In this document: piece by piece, positions 1 to 7,625 of the stretch
How the letters are laid out: every line of letters starts with the position of its first letter
Numbering within the stretch: position 1 is the stretch's first letter
NCBI GenBank assembly: GCA_023430285.1
Contig: JAEZAV010000201.1
Span: 1-19,218 of the forward strand
Origin: Methanobacteriota archaeon
GTDB taxonomy: Archaea > Methanobacteriota > Methanobacteria > Methanobacteriales > Methanobacteriaceae
Reading direction: 5' to 3'
DNA length: 19,218 bases
Program-made: the position numbers and the translations under genes
The notes under the pieces: generated by a model
Databases searched by the model: none
Seen by the model: the letters and a program-made list of their open reading frames with translations, nothing else
Told to the model about the DNA's origin: nothing

Positions 1-633
1 CTACACAGTAAAACTCATGGTAACCATCATGGCGGAAATTCAACAGTATCCAGTTTTATAACAGTACAAAACCATGTTTTACCCAAAGCTACAACCAACG
101 TTAAAGGCGGACTTTACAACACCGAAAAAACAGTTACAATTGCAATGAGTAAATCTGGAAGCATCTACTACACAATCAACGGAACAACTCCAACAACTTC
201 AAGTAAGAAGTACACTGGACCTATTAGCATCAAATCCACAACCACCCTTAAATTCATTGCAGTGGATCTTGCAGGTAACAAGTCTCCTGTGTACACAAAC
301 AAGTACACCATTGACAAAAAAGCACCTACAGTAACATCGAGCAATCCTGTAAACGGTGCAAAAAATGTTTCAACAACAAGCACAATAACAATCAACTTCA
401 ACAAATTACTGAATTCAAGTTTAAACTGGTCTAACATTTATATTAAAAATTTAAACACAGGAAAACTTGTATCCATTAAAACAACCATCAAAAACAACCA
501 ACTTAGCATTAAGATGACACAGACAAGATACTCAAAAAACAACTACCAAGTGTACATACCACAATCAGCTGTTAAGGATAATGCTGGAAATAATCTCAAA
601 ACTGCCTATTACTTCAGCTTTAAAACCAAATAA
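1..633 (+). CDS. Large secreted adhesin-like protein, 3' end only
   Basis: The frame is open from base 1 to TAA at 631-633, so the first in-frame ATG (145) is internal and the true start lies left of the window. The visible 210 residues show a CHB_HEX_C-like repeat (signature GSIYYTINGTTPTTSS followed by YTGPI), then a C-terminal Ig-like domain of Big_5 type (APTVTSSNPVNGAKNVS ... SAVKDNAGNNL ... FSFKTK). Many N-x-S/T sequons suggest an extracellular, possibly glycosylated protein. There is no C-terminal membrane segment or sorting motif, so the attachment mode is not visible. The last ~170 residues closely resemble the C-terminus of the next gene, making the two tandem paralogues. The role, adhesion or wall association, is inferred only from domain type. 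Confidence 0.85.
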   Translation, partial: LHSKTHGNHHGGNSTVSSFITVQNHVLPKATTNVKGGLYNTEKTVTIAMSKSGSIYYTINGTTPTTSSKKYTGPISIKSTTTLKFIAVDLAGNKSPVYTNKYTIDKKAPTVTSSNPVNGAKNVSTTSTITINFNKLLNSSLNWSNIYIKNLNTGKLVSIKTTIKNNQLSIKMTQTRYSKNNYQVYIPQSAVKDNAGNNLKTAYYFSFKTK

Positions 634-636
634 ACA

Positions 637-661
637 TTTTTTCTATTTTTTTATTTTTTTT
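637..661 (+). terminator. T-rich archaeal terminator
   Basis: Three T runs separated by single bases begin four bases after the stop of the first adhesin gene. No hairpin precedes them, as is usual for archaeal intrinsic termination. A very similar T-run block follows the stop of the paralogue at 4747. Confidence 0.6.
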
Positions 662-768
662 AAATCAAATTTCAATCTTTAACAGCTAATTTAAGAGCTT
701 TTCAGGAGTATTTGGGATGCCATTGTTACTTTTTTTTAACCTTGAATTTTCATGTTGGATCATACTTA

Positions 769-777
769 TTTATATAA
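769..777 (+). promoter_or_regulatory. TATA box (box A) of the large adhesin gene
   Basis: TTTATATAA is a near-perfect archaeal TATA box. Transcription would be expected about 25 nt downstream, near 798. That leaves ATG 752 outside the transcript and gives a leader of roughly 20 nt before TTG 821. Confidence 0.65.
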
Positions 778-807
778 GAGAAATGTAACACTTGACATAT
801 CGGATGG

Positions 808-814
808 GGAGGAG
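808..814 (+). promoter_or_regulatory. Shine-Dalgarno site fixing a TTG start at 821
   Basis: GGAGG (808-812), within a longer purine run, lies 8 nt before an in-frame TTG at 821. No comparable site precedes ATG 752. This site decides the start of the large adhesin. Confidence 0.7.
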
Positions 815-820
815 AGAGTT

Positions 821-3800
821 TTGGGAGATATAAAAAAAAATATATTAATTTTAACACTGGCTTGTTTGACTGTTTTAATGTTTAGTGCTGAAGTATCAGC
901 AGCTGATCCTCCAGTTGCAAATTTCACTACCAACACTACATGTACAAGTGCACAGTCAAATATCCAGTTCAACGATACATCAACAGGCAATCCAACAAGT
1001 TGGAAATGGAACTTCGGTGATGGAAAAACATCCACACTCAAAAATCCAGTTCACAGCTACACAAAAACGGGTAACTTCAGTGTTACACTGAATGTCGCAA
1101 ATACTGCTGGAACTTCAAATTTAACACTTTTTAACTACGTCAACATATTCAGCAGTCCAATTTCAAGTTACAACAATGTTAACATTACCACGGCTAATAA
1201 CGGCACAGTTTACATGCAAGATCTAGGATCTGGAGGTGGTTTAAACGCAATACACATAGCTTCCAGTACTATTTTAGGTCCAAACTACGGACAGTACACA
1301 GTAACATCAAACCAGTCTGGAGTGATGTATGTTACAGACACAGGTGGAAGGGGATATCAGGACAATATTGTTCTTATGATAGCTTTAAATGGAACAATTC
1401 CAGATAATTTTGCTTTGAAGATAAGGGCAAGTGGATACACATGGACACCAGCAGGATTTAACACTGCTCCAGCACTTGCAAACATAACTTATCAAGCCTA
1501 TTCCATCAATCAAACATTTTACAAGAATGATTTTATTTACGGGCCTCAAAACTGGAAAATGGCAGGTGGAAACACGGCATATCCAATATATCTCAACGAG
1601 GATATGAATGATCCATCAAACAGATTCAGTTTGCTGTTTATAGATCTGCATGCAGGTCCACTTGGATCGAATTATCCTCCTGGAAATAGTGCTCTCACAG
1701 ATTATGGGGCCGTGAAAATAAATTATATATTCCAAAATTTGGAATCCATAGCAGCATTCAATGCCTATGCATGGAACGCAAACACAACCCATGGGGCAGG
1801 AATGGGTTGGACCAACAGTATTTTACCGGGTCAAACTGGAGGTCCAAGTGGTTATGAAGTTATTGGTTCAAAAAAACCAACAGCAGTGTTCTCATCTGAT
1901 GTTAAAAGTGGTGTGGTGCCTTTAACTATTCACTTCACAGATGAATCAACCCAAACTCCAACATCATGGTTTTGGGACTTTGGGGATGGAACCAACTCAA
2001 CTGAACAAAATCCAACACATACCTACAATCATTCAGGCAACTACGTTGTCACACTCACCATCAAAAATTCCTACGATACAGATACCACAACCGGAAACAT
2101 AGCTGTCGGTAATATTGATGTGTCTGCATCGCTGCCCAACGGATCCTACAACACCACACAGTACGTGAATTTAACAGCTGAAGATAATCTATTCCCAAAT
2201 CCAACCATCTACTACACAACCGATGGTACAAATCCCACAACAAGTAGCCAGATATATACTGGCCCAATAGTACTTAGTGATGAAGGGAAGGTTGTTCTGA
2301 AGTTTTTTGCAGTTGATTCAGGATTCAACGTATCAAACATTGTAACAATGAACTACACCATCGATAAAACCGCCCCTACAGCAAATACCAAACCTTCAGG
2401 AAGTACGTACAACACCAAGCAGAATGTTTCAATAACTGCTTCAGACAACTACGATCCAAACCCCGTTGTATATTACACTTTAGATGGCACAGACCCAACC
2501 AACAGCGCAACAAGGGTCAAATATTCGGGCCCAATAACAATAACCTCAACAACTAGACTCCGATACGTGGCTATTGATGATGCTAGTAATTGGAGCAGGG
2601 TTTACGATGAAAGTTACGTCATGAACTACACAAAGGCACCAGTCCCTTCTGCAGACGTACCAAGTGGATCCTACACTTCTGATCAAGTGGTGACCTTAAC
2701 TGGAACCGACCAAATAGATCCCAAACCAAAGATTTACTATACCCTAGATGGATCCAAACCTACAAACAAAAGCACCCTTTACACCTGGCCAATAAGCATC
2801 AACACAATGGGAACAACTGTTCTAAAATTCATAGCAGTTAACAATGCAGGGTTGGTTTCTAATGTGATCACCTGTACCTACACTCTAAATAAACAGGGAG
2901 CTGGAGGAACATGGAACAGCACAACAATAGCTAGCAATGGAATGTACAATTCCATAGCTATAGACAAATCAGGCAACCCTCATGTGGTCTATTACCAACT
3001 AGCATCACCAACTGACAGTTATCCTGAGTTAATATATGCATATAAAGACAGTAAAGGCTGGCACAAAGAGTTAGTTGACAAAAGTAATGCAGGTTCAGGA
3101 TTTTACGTATCAATGGCACTAGACTCATCAAACAACCCATCAATGGTATATGGTGAAGTTTTCGGTGTAAATTCAACTGACAAACTTAAATATGCATACA
3201 GGAACGCCACAGGATGGCATATTAATATACTAACACAGAACAGCTATATTTCCTACATTAACTTGGTTCTTTACAACAACCAGCCAAGAATCAGTTTCTA
3301 CAATGACTCAGCGAACAATGGATTAGGTGAACTACAGTACATGTACAAAAACGGCACCAAATGGTACATTGAAAATGTAACAACAAAACCATCAGGAGGA
3401 AGATGGAATTCACTGGCACTAGATTCAAAGGGTAACCCAAGAATAAGCTACTACGATATCTATGGAGGTCCTGTACAGGGCAGCTTACGATATGCTGAGA
3501 GAACTTCTGCAGGTACTTGGTTGATCACAACTGTGGACGGAAACATGATCGATCCAGTTAACGTTGGAATTTGGAATTCAATAGCAATCGACTCCAATGG
3601 AAATCCCCACATAAGCTACAATTCCAACTTAGGAGGGGGAGGAGGTAACCTCAAGTACACCTACTACAACGGAACCAGTTGGGTCGTAACCACCATCAGT
3701 AACTTAAAATCTTCCTGCAGTAAACTGTTATTAACCAAATCTAACAGTCCATTAGTAGTTTATGAGGATGTTACAACTGGGAATTTCAAATATGCTTATC

Positions 3801-4747
3801 TTGAAGGTAAAAAATGGATAATAAACAATATTGACACCGTTGATGGTGTGGGTCAGTGGATCTCTCTAACACTCAATGCAAAGGGAATTCCATACGTCTG
3901 CTACTCGACTGCCAATTCAAAAATCAAGTACGCTTACTTGATTCCATTTACAGTAAACGCAACACAGGGTGGAACATTTAACACCACAAAATCAGTGGTA
4001 ATTAAATCAACAGCTGGAACAACTGTTTACTACACGAAAGATGGAAGTGATCCTAGAACAAGTAAAACTAAAACTAAATACTCAGGTCCAATATCAATTA
4101 ATACTACTACAAGTCTCAAATTTGCAGCGGTAGATTCTGCCTTAAACTGGAGTTCAATAACAACATCTACATACGTGATAAATTTACCACCGACAGCTAT
4201 GGCTGGAACCAAGGGAGGATACTACAACACAACCAAACTAATCAAACTAACCATGAATCAACCAGGAAGCATATATTACACAATTAATGGAACCACACCG
4301 ACGGCTTCAAGCAAGAAGTACACTGGATACATAACCATTACAAAATCAACAACTATAAAATTCATAGCCATCAATCAAAATGGACAAAAATCCATAATTT
4401 ACAACGAAACATACAAAATTGATAAAGTTGTACCTGTAATCAGCTCAACATCTCCTAAAAATGGAAGTACAGGCATTCCAAGGATGGGAACAGTGAGTAT
4501 AAAATTCAGTAAAAACATTGCTTCAGCTGATAACTGGTCTAGGATATACGTAAAAAACCTAAATACCGGAAAGTTTGATAAAATTACAAAAACTATCACA
4601 AACAACACTTTAAATTTAAAAATATCCAGTTCAAGGACAGGCAACAATTGGTACATTGTGTACATACCATCGTCCTCTGTTAAGGATGTAGCAGGCAACA
4701 AATTAACCAAAGCTTATACTTTCAAATTCAGAACTGGAAGTAAATAA
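821..4747 (+). CDS. Large secreted multidomain adhesin-like protein (PKD, CHB_HEX_C, beta-propeller, Big_5)
   Basis: About 1308 aa from TTG 821. The frame is open to ATG 752, but the TATA box at 769-777 lies inside that extension, and starting at 821 gives a clean signal peptide (lysines, hydrophobic core, likely cleavage at VSA|AD after residue 27). Approximate order: PKD 28-105 (WNFGD motif); unrecognised extracellular domain 107-345; PKD 350-430 (WDFGD); three CHB_HEX_C-like repeats 432-692 (IYYTTDGTNPTTSS type); seven propeller repeats 694-1040; two more CHB_HEX_C repeats 1041-1205; Big_5-like Ig domain 1206-1308. Sequons are abundant. There is no membrane anchor and no recognised pseudomurein-binding repeat. 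PKD and CHB_HEX_C modules are typical of methanogen surface proteins; binding to cells, wall or glycans is inferred. It is a paralogue of the gene just upstream. Confidence 0.88.
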   Translation: MGDIKKNILILTLACLTVLMFSAEVSAADPPVANFTTNTTCTSAQSNIQFNDTSTGNPTSWKWNFGDGKTSTLKNPVHSYTKTGNFSVTLNVANTAGTSNLTLFNYVNIFSSPISSYNNVNITTANNGTVYMQDLGSGGGLNAIHIASSTILGPNYGQYTVTSNQSGVMYVTDTGGRGYQDNIVLMIALNGTIPDNFALKIRASGYTWTPAGFNTAPALANITYQAYSINQTFYKNDFIYGPQNWKMAGGNTAYPIYLNEDMNDPSNRFSLLFIDLHAGPLGSNYPPGNSALTDYGAVKINYIFQNLESIAAFNAYAWNANTTHGAGMGWTNSILPGQTGGPSGYEVIGSKKPTAVFSSDVKSGVVPLTIHFTDESTQTPTSWFWDFGDGTNSTEQNPTHTYNHSGNYVVTLTIKNSYDTDTTTGNIAVGNIDVSASLPNGSYNTTQYVNLTAEDNLFPNPTIYYTTDGTNPTTSSQIYTGPIVLSDEGKVVLKFFAVDSGFNVSNIVTMNYTIDKTAPTANTKPSGSTYNTKQNVSITASDNYDPNPVVYYTLDGTDPTNSATRVKYSGPITITSTTRLRYVAIDDASNWSRVYDESYVMNYTKAPVPSADVPSGSYTSDQVVTLTGTDQIDPKPKIYYTLDGSKPTNKSTLYTWPISINTMGTTVLKFIAVNNAGLVSNVITCTYTLNKQGAGGTWNSTTIASNGMYNSIAIDKSGNPHVVYYQLASPTDSYPELIYAYKDSKGWHKELVDKSNAGSGFYVSMALDSSNNPSMVYGEVFGVNSTDKLKYAYRNATGWHINILTQNSYISYINLVLYNNQPRISFYNDSANNGLGELQYMYKNGTKWYIENVTTKPSGGRWNSLALDSKGNPRISYYDIYGGPVQGSLRYAERTSAGTWLITTVDGNMIDPVNVGIWNSIAIDSNGNPHISYNSNLGGGGGNLKYTYYNGTSWVVTTISNLKSSCSKLLLTKSNSPLVVYEDVTTGNFKYAYLEGKKWIINNIDTVDGVGQWISLTLNAKGIPYVCYSTANSKIKYAYLIPFTVNATQGGTFNTTKSVVIKSTAGTTVYYTKDGSDPRTSKTKTKYSGPISINTTTSLKFAAVDSALNWSSITTSTYVINLPPTAMAGTKGGYYNTTKLIKLTMNQPGSIYYTINGTTPTASSKKYTGYITITKSTTIKFIAINQNGQKSIIYNETYKIDKVVPVISSTSPKNGSTGIPRMGTVSIKFSKNIASADNWSRIYVKNLNTGKFDKITKTITNNTLNLKISSSRTGNNWYIVYIPSSSVKDVAGNKLTKAYTFKFRTGSK

Positions 4748-4750
4748 GCA

Positions 4751-4769
4751 TTTTTTTCATATTTTTTTT
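4751..4769 (+). terminator. T-rich archaeal terminator
   Basis: Two T runs (7 and 8) follow the adhesin stop directly and resemble the block after the upstream paralogue in both sequence and placement. Confidence 0.55.
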
Positions 4770-4803
4770 AGAAAAGTTTCCATCAAATTCTTCAATTCGA
4801 TAC

Positions 4804-4829
4804 GTATAAGTATACAAGTAGTTATATAG
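4804..4829 (+). promoter_or_regulatory. Palindrome and TATA-like sequence upstream of the DUF11-like gene
   Basis: GTATA-AG-TATAC (4804-4815) is a 12-nt dyad that overlaps the palindrome ATACGTAT (4800-4807). It is followed by a TATA-like GTTATATAG (4821-4829), about 90 nt before ATG 4918. The position suits a promoter with an adjacent operator; no regulator can be named. Confidence 0.3.
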
Positions 4830-4917
4830 TAGTCGTTGATCAACTGAATAAAATGTTCAGGGTAACTTCTTTGGATACAATTTAAAACCAATGTAACAAT
4901 TAAACACAACGAGAATT

Positions 4918-5784
4918 ATGAAATCTGCAATAAAAATTCTGCTTATTCTAATTTTAATATCCTCATTGGGAGCTGTTGATGCAGCACCAAATGGAAGTAA
5001 TAACAGTACAAGCGAAATAAAATATCCCATGAATCCAATTTTATTATTTTCTTATGGTTTAAATATAAATGCTCCAGAGACAGCAAAGGTCAATGATACA
5101 ATACAGATCATGGTGACAGCCACCAATACTGGTTTAGTTGATTGGTGTCCTTTAAAAATTTACATGCCTCTTCCTCCAAACACTCAATTCGTATCCTTCG
5201 TTGTTCCAGATAGAAATTTACAGAATTACAATCCGTCTACAGGAATATGGGATGTTTACAGAATGAGATATATTGAAAGGGGGCAGCAGAAAACTGCCAT
5301 ATTAACGGTGAAAATATTGGACTCAGCTGCTGGTAAAAAGTTACCAGTTGTAACAAGATTTAATCAGTTGGTTTTAGAAGGTTACGGTATTGATGTTACG
5401 GATCTAACGTTTGCGAGGTCTGCAAGTATTTATGTTAAACCGTTGGATAGTGGTCCTGGAAAAGATGGTAATACTACTGGTAACACTAATGGCAAAGATC
5501 CAACTGGGAATGAAACTGAAAATGGTCCAAATCACATCAAAATTCCTGGAGATAAGTTTAATAGCAATATTATACAGAATTTAACTCCATCATCAGATAA
5601 CAACCCTTCAAAATCATTACAAAGTGGTGGTGCTAGTGGTGGAAATGAAAATCCGAAAGCTTACGAAATAGATCAAGTACCTCCAATATCTAAGGATGAC
5701 CTACCTTCCTACTTGATAGCAGTGCTTCTAATAATTGGAATGATAGTGGCAGGTTACTACTACGGAATGAAAAAAGAGGACTGA
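4918..5784 (+). CDS. Single-pass surface protein with DUF11-like domain
   Basis: 288 aa. The N-terminus is a signal peptide (MKSAIK, then a Leu/Ile-rich core, likely cleavage at VDA|AP near residue 22). Residues ~45-175 resemble the DUF11/conserved-repeat fold of secreted proteins (TIQIMVTATNTG, PLPPNTQFVS, QQKTAILTVKI). Residues ~176-260 form a Gly/Asn/Thr-rich flexible stalk. Residues ~263-283 are one hydrophobic helix (YLIAVLLIIGMIVAGYYYG) ending in a short charged tail, giving an N-out/C-in topology. It lies just upstream of the ExbB/ExbD-like pair on the same strand, separated by 118 nt, so it could be its extracellular partner; that link is inferred. The Shine-Dalgarno is weak (GAGA before ATG). 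It is not a recognised enzyme. Confidence 0.8.
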   Translation: MKSAIKILLILILISSLGAVDAAPNGSNNSTSEIKYPMNPILLFSYGLNINAPETAKVNDTIQIMVTATNTGLVDWCPLKIYMPLPPNTQFVSFVVPDRNLQNYNPSTGIWDVYRMRYIERGQQKTAILTVKILDSAAGKKLPVVTRFNQLVLEGYGIDVTDLTFARSASIYVKPLDSGPGKDGNTTGNTNGKDPTGNETENGPNHIKIPGDKFNSNIIQNLTPSSDNNPSKSLQSGGASGGNENPKAYEIDQVPPISKDDLPSYLIAVLLIIGMIVAGYYYGMKKED

Positions 5785-5887
5785 ACATAGAAATATCAGG
5801 CCATACACACTAGGGGTTTCAAATACGCGTCAACTATGCAGTGGATCAATTTAATCAATCAAAGATAACAATTTAATGGAGTTTATA

Positions 5888-5902
5888 ATGAGAGGTAGTT
5901 AA
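5888..5902 (+). other. Four-codon mini-ORF abutting the ExbB-like start
   Basis: ATG AGA GGT AGT TAA has its own GGAG site (5878-5881) 6 nt upstream. Its stop codon directly touches ATG 5903 of the next gene, in the same frame. The Shine-Dalgarno for 5903 (GAGGT, 5892-5896) lies inside the mini-ORF. It could act as a leader cistron by re-initiation, or be chance. Confidence 0.35.
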
Positions 5903-6547
5903 ATGGTGATAGCGTCTATAGGAAATACATTCAACAGTTCTTTACACATAATCACACAGAGTTTTCTGATACCGGTGATGGCTGTACTGGTAATCTTTTT
6001 TATCTATGCGCTGATTAATTTGGGAATATTAATTGCCCAATACTACAAGAGAAAACAGAAACAATTTGATTTCAAGCATTTTATCGACCAATTTTTGACG
6101 GAATCAAGGAACGGAAACACAGCAGAACTATCTAACATAATAGAATCTGCAAAAATATCCAGAAGCCATAAGGAAGTTCTGGCAACATTGTTAGCAACAG
6201 ATAATGTTAGTAACGAATTCAGAGAATCCTTAGCACTTAAAATGGTGGAAGATGAAACCATCAATTCTGCTAAAAACCTTGAAAAAACTGATATTGTGGC
6301 GAAAATAGCCCCTGCCATAGGTCTCATGGGAACACTCATACCGTTGGGTCCAGGATTAACAGCACTTGGAGCAGGTGACATCCAAAGTTTAGCCCAACAT
6401 TTAACCATAGCATTTGATGCAGCTGTGCTTGGTATGGCATCAGCAGCCATAGCATTCATAGTTTCCAAGGTCAGGAGAAGATGGTATGAAGAAGAAATAT
6501 CAAACCTCGAAACACTTGTGGACACGGTTTTAGAGGTGATGAAATGA
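5903..6547 (+). CDS. MotA/TolQ/ExbB-type proton channel family protein
   Basis: 214 aa integral membrane protein. Helices lie near residues 20-46, 132-156 and 165-189, with a cytoplasmic loop of ~85 residues between the first and second; this is the three-helix TolQ/ExbB layout. The second-helix signature (IAPAIGLMGTLIPLGPGLTAL) and third helix (LTIAFDAAVLGMASAAIAFI) match the family core around the proton path. Family members form a ring around a dimer of ExbD/TolR/MotB-like proteins and convert ion flow into mechanical work. The start at ATG 5903 has GAGGT 6 nt upstream; an in-frame TAA at 5900-5902 excludes a longer form. The gene overlaps the next by 4 nt (ATGA), implying translational coupling. 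The substrate or driven partner in this archaeon is unknown. Confidence 0.87.
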   Translation: MVIASIGNTFNSSLHIITQSFLIPVMAVLVIFFIYALINLGILIAQYYKRKQKQFDFKHFIDQFLTESRNGNTAELSNIIESAKISRSHKEVLATLLATDNVSNEFRESLALKMVEDETINSAKNLEKTDIVAKIAPAIGLMGTLIPLGPGLTALGAGDIQSLAQHLTIAFDAAVLGMASAAIAFIVSKVRRRWYEEEISNLETLVDTVLEVMK

Positions 6548-6858
6548 TCAAACAGAAAAGACGAGCAAGAAGAAGGGCTGTACTTTCTTCGGATGAAGAA
6601 ATAGATCCCATGATCTACGCAGTAAACATGATAGATTGTATGCTTGTTTTGGCTGTTGGATTTCTAATATTCACCATAATATTCATGAACACCAATCCAA
6701 ACGAAGCTTCACAAGCCAATGTGAACATTAAAATAGGTCCGGAATTGAATGAAACTCCTCAAAACAGTTCATCAAATTCCAACAACGGATTGAACAATGT
6801 GGGAACTGTTTATGAGGATCCAACTACTGGAAAGTTATTTGTTGTTAAGAACTCTTGA
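6544..6858 (+). CDS. ExbD/TolR-like small membrane protein (DUF2149-like)
   Basis: 104 aa. A basic cytoplasmic N-terminus (KQKRRARRR) precedes one helix around residues 28-50 whose start reads NMIDCMLVLAVGFLIF. This closely resembles the TM helix of ExbD and TolR, where an Asp followed by MLVL carries the essential proton; here it is Asp31. The extracellular tail is only ~50 residues, mostly Asn/Ser-rich, ending in GTVYEDPTTGKLFVV, a signature I associate with DUF2149. The folded periplasmic domain of bacterial ExbD is therefore missing. The ATGA overlap with the ExbB-like gene supports a complex. A 13-T run follows. The family call rests on pattern memory and is fairly sure; the function is unknown. 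Confidence 0.8.
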   Translation: MIKQKRRARRRAVLSSDEEIDPMIYAVNMIDCMLVLAVGFLIFTIIFMNTNPNEASQANVNIKIGPELNETPQNSSSNSNNGLNNVGTVYEDPTTGKLFVVKNS

Positions 6859-6876
6859 CTGATGTTTCTATTATTA

Positions 6877-6889
6877 TTTTTTTTTTTTT
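6877..6889 (+). terminator. T13 terminator
   Basis: An uninterrupted run of 13 T lies 18 nt after the stop of the ExbD-like gene and just before the TATA-like box of the next gene, marking the end of the surface cluster transcript. Confidence 0.55.
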
Positions 6890-6892
6890 AGA

Positions 6893-6900
6893 TTTATAAA
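6893..6900 (+). promoter_or_regulatory. TATA-like box at -25 of ATG 6921
   Basis: ATTTATAAA is centred about 25 nt before ATG 6921, and no Shine-Dalgarno-like sequence lies between. Transcription would start at or next to the start codon, so the mRNA may be leaderless. Confidence 0.45.
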
Positions 6901-6920
6901 AATCATGGAAATGTAACAAA

Positions 6921-7619
6921 ATGATCTACGTGGGCATAGATGATACAAACAATGAAGACTCTGTGGGTACTGCAAAGTTTACCCGACAGGTTGCTTCGAA
7001 GGTTGCTGAAAAATTTCGAGTATATGGCGTTACAAGGCACCAGCTCGCTCAGAACAGTGAAATTGATTATTCTGTACACAATTTCTGTGCAGTTATCCAT
7101 GTTGAAGCTGACAAAAGTCATTTAAATACCATATTCTCCATTGCAAAAACTGAAATTATGGATAACTTCAACATTGGAAGTAATCCTGGCATTGCAACAG
7201 CCCATGAAGACACTATTTCTTCTTCTGTGGTATCATTGGGATTGGATGCTAAATACAAAGTTGTTAAGAGAGAAACTGCTATTAAACTGGCGAATGATTC
7301 TGAAATTTTAATTGAAGGTTTTGGTGAAGCAGGAACTGGTGTAATAGGAGCCCTCGCAGGGGTTGGTCTTGCAAACACCAAGAACGATGGAAGATTTGTG
7401 CAGCTTGGTGATCTTAGAAAAATTAAACAACCAGAAACAGTTCAGAAATTTCTAAAATCAGGGATCGATAAGATCATCACCTTGGAAGGGGTTACCCTCG
7501 AAGAGGGAATAATTTACAACATCGATAACAAACCAGTTAAACCATCTCCAGTTAAAGGGGAAATAGTTCTTTTTGTAGAACCTGTTAACAATATGTTCAG
7601 AGCAGTTAACAGGGATTAA
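6921..7619 (+). CDS. TiaS N-domain-like protein of unknown function
   Basis: 232 aa, soluble. It opens with MIYVGIDDTNNEDSVGTAKF, the IDDT-(D/N)-x5-GT pattern also seen at the start of TiaS, the archaeal tRNA-Ile2 agmatinylcytidine synthetase. The glycine-rich stretch near residues 133-150 (EGFGEAGTGVIGALAGVGLA) is probably a ligand or nucleotide loop. At 232 aa it is about half the length of TiaS (roughly 420 aa) and lacks the C-terminal OB-fold and zinc-ribbon part, so it is probably a stand-alone relative and not TiaS itself. It converges on a tRNA-Met(CAT) gene, whose anticodon is the same as that of TiaS's substrate; this may be coincidence. It looks monocistronic, with the possible leaderless promoter just upstream. 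Confidence 0.6.
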   Translation: MIYVGIDDTNNEDSVGTAKFTRQVASKVAEKFRVYGVTRHQLAQNSEIDYSVHNFCAVIHVEADKSHLNTIFSIAKTEIMDNFNIGSNPGIATAHEDTISSSVVSLGLDAKYKVVKRETAIKLANDSEILIEGFGEAGTGVIGALAGVGLANTKNDGRFVQLGDLRKIKQPETVQKFLKSGIDKIITLEGVTLEEGIIYNIDNKPVKPSPVKGEIVLFVEPVNNMFRAVNRD

Positions 7620-7625
7620 TAGGCC

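Noticed and set aside
2117..2895. DNA-level tandem repeats or a CRISPR-like array in the adhesin
   Set aside because: The similarity is at protein level between CHB_HEX_C modules; unit lengths vary and there are no identical short repeats with spacers.
6043..6525. Minus-strand open frame (160 codons) opposite the ExbB-like gene
   Set aside because: It is an antisense shadow of a well-supported membrane protein; its composition follows from the complementary codons.
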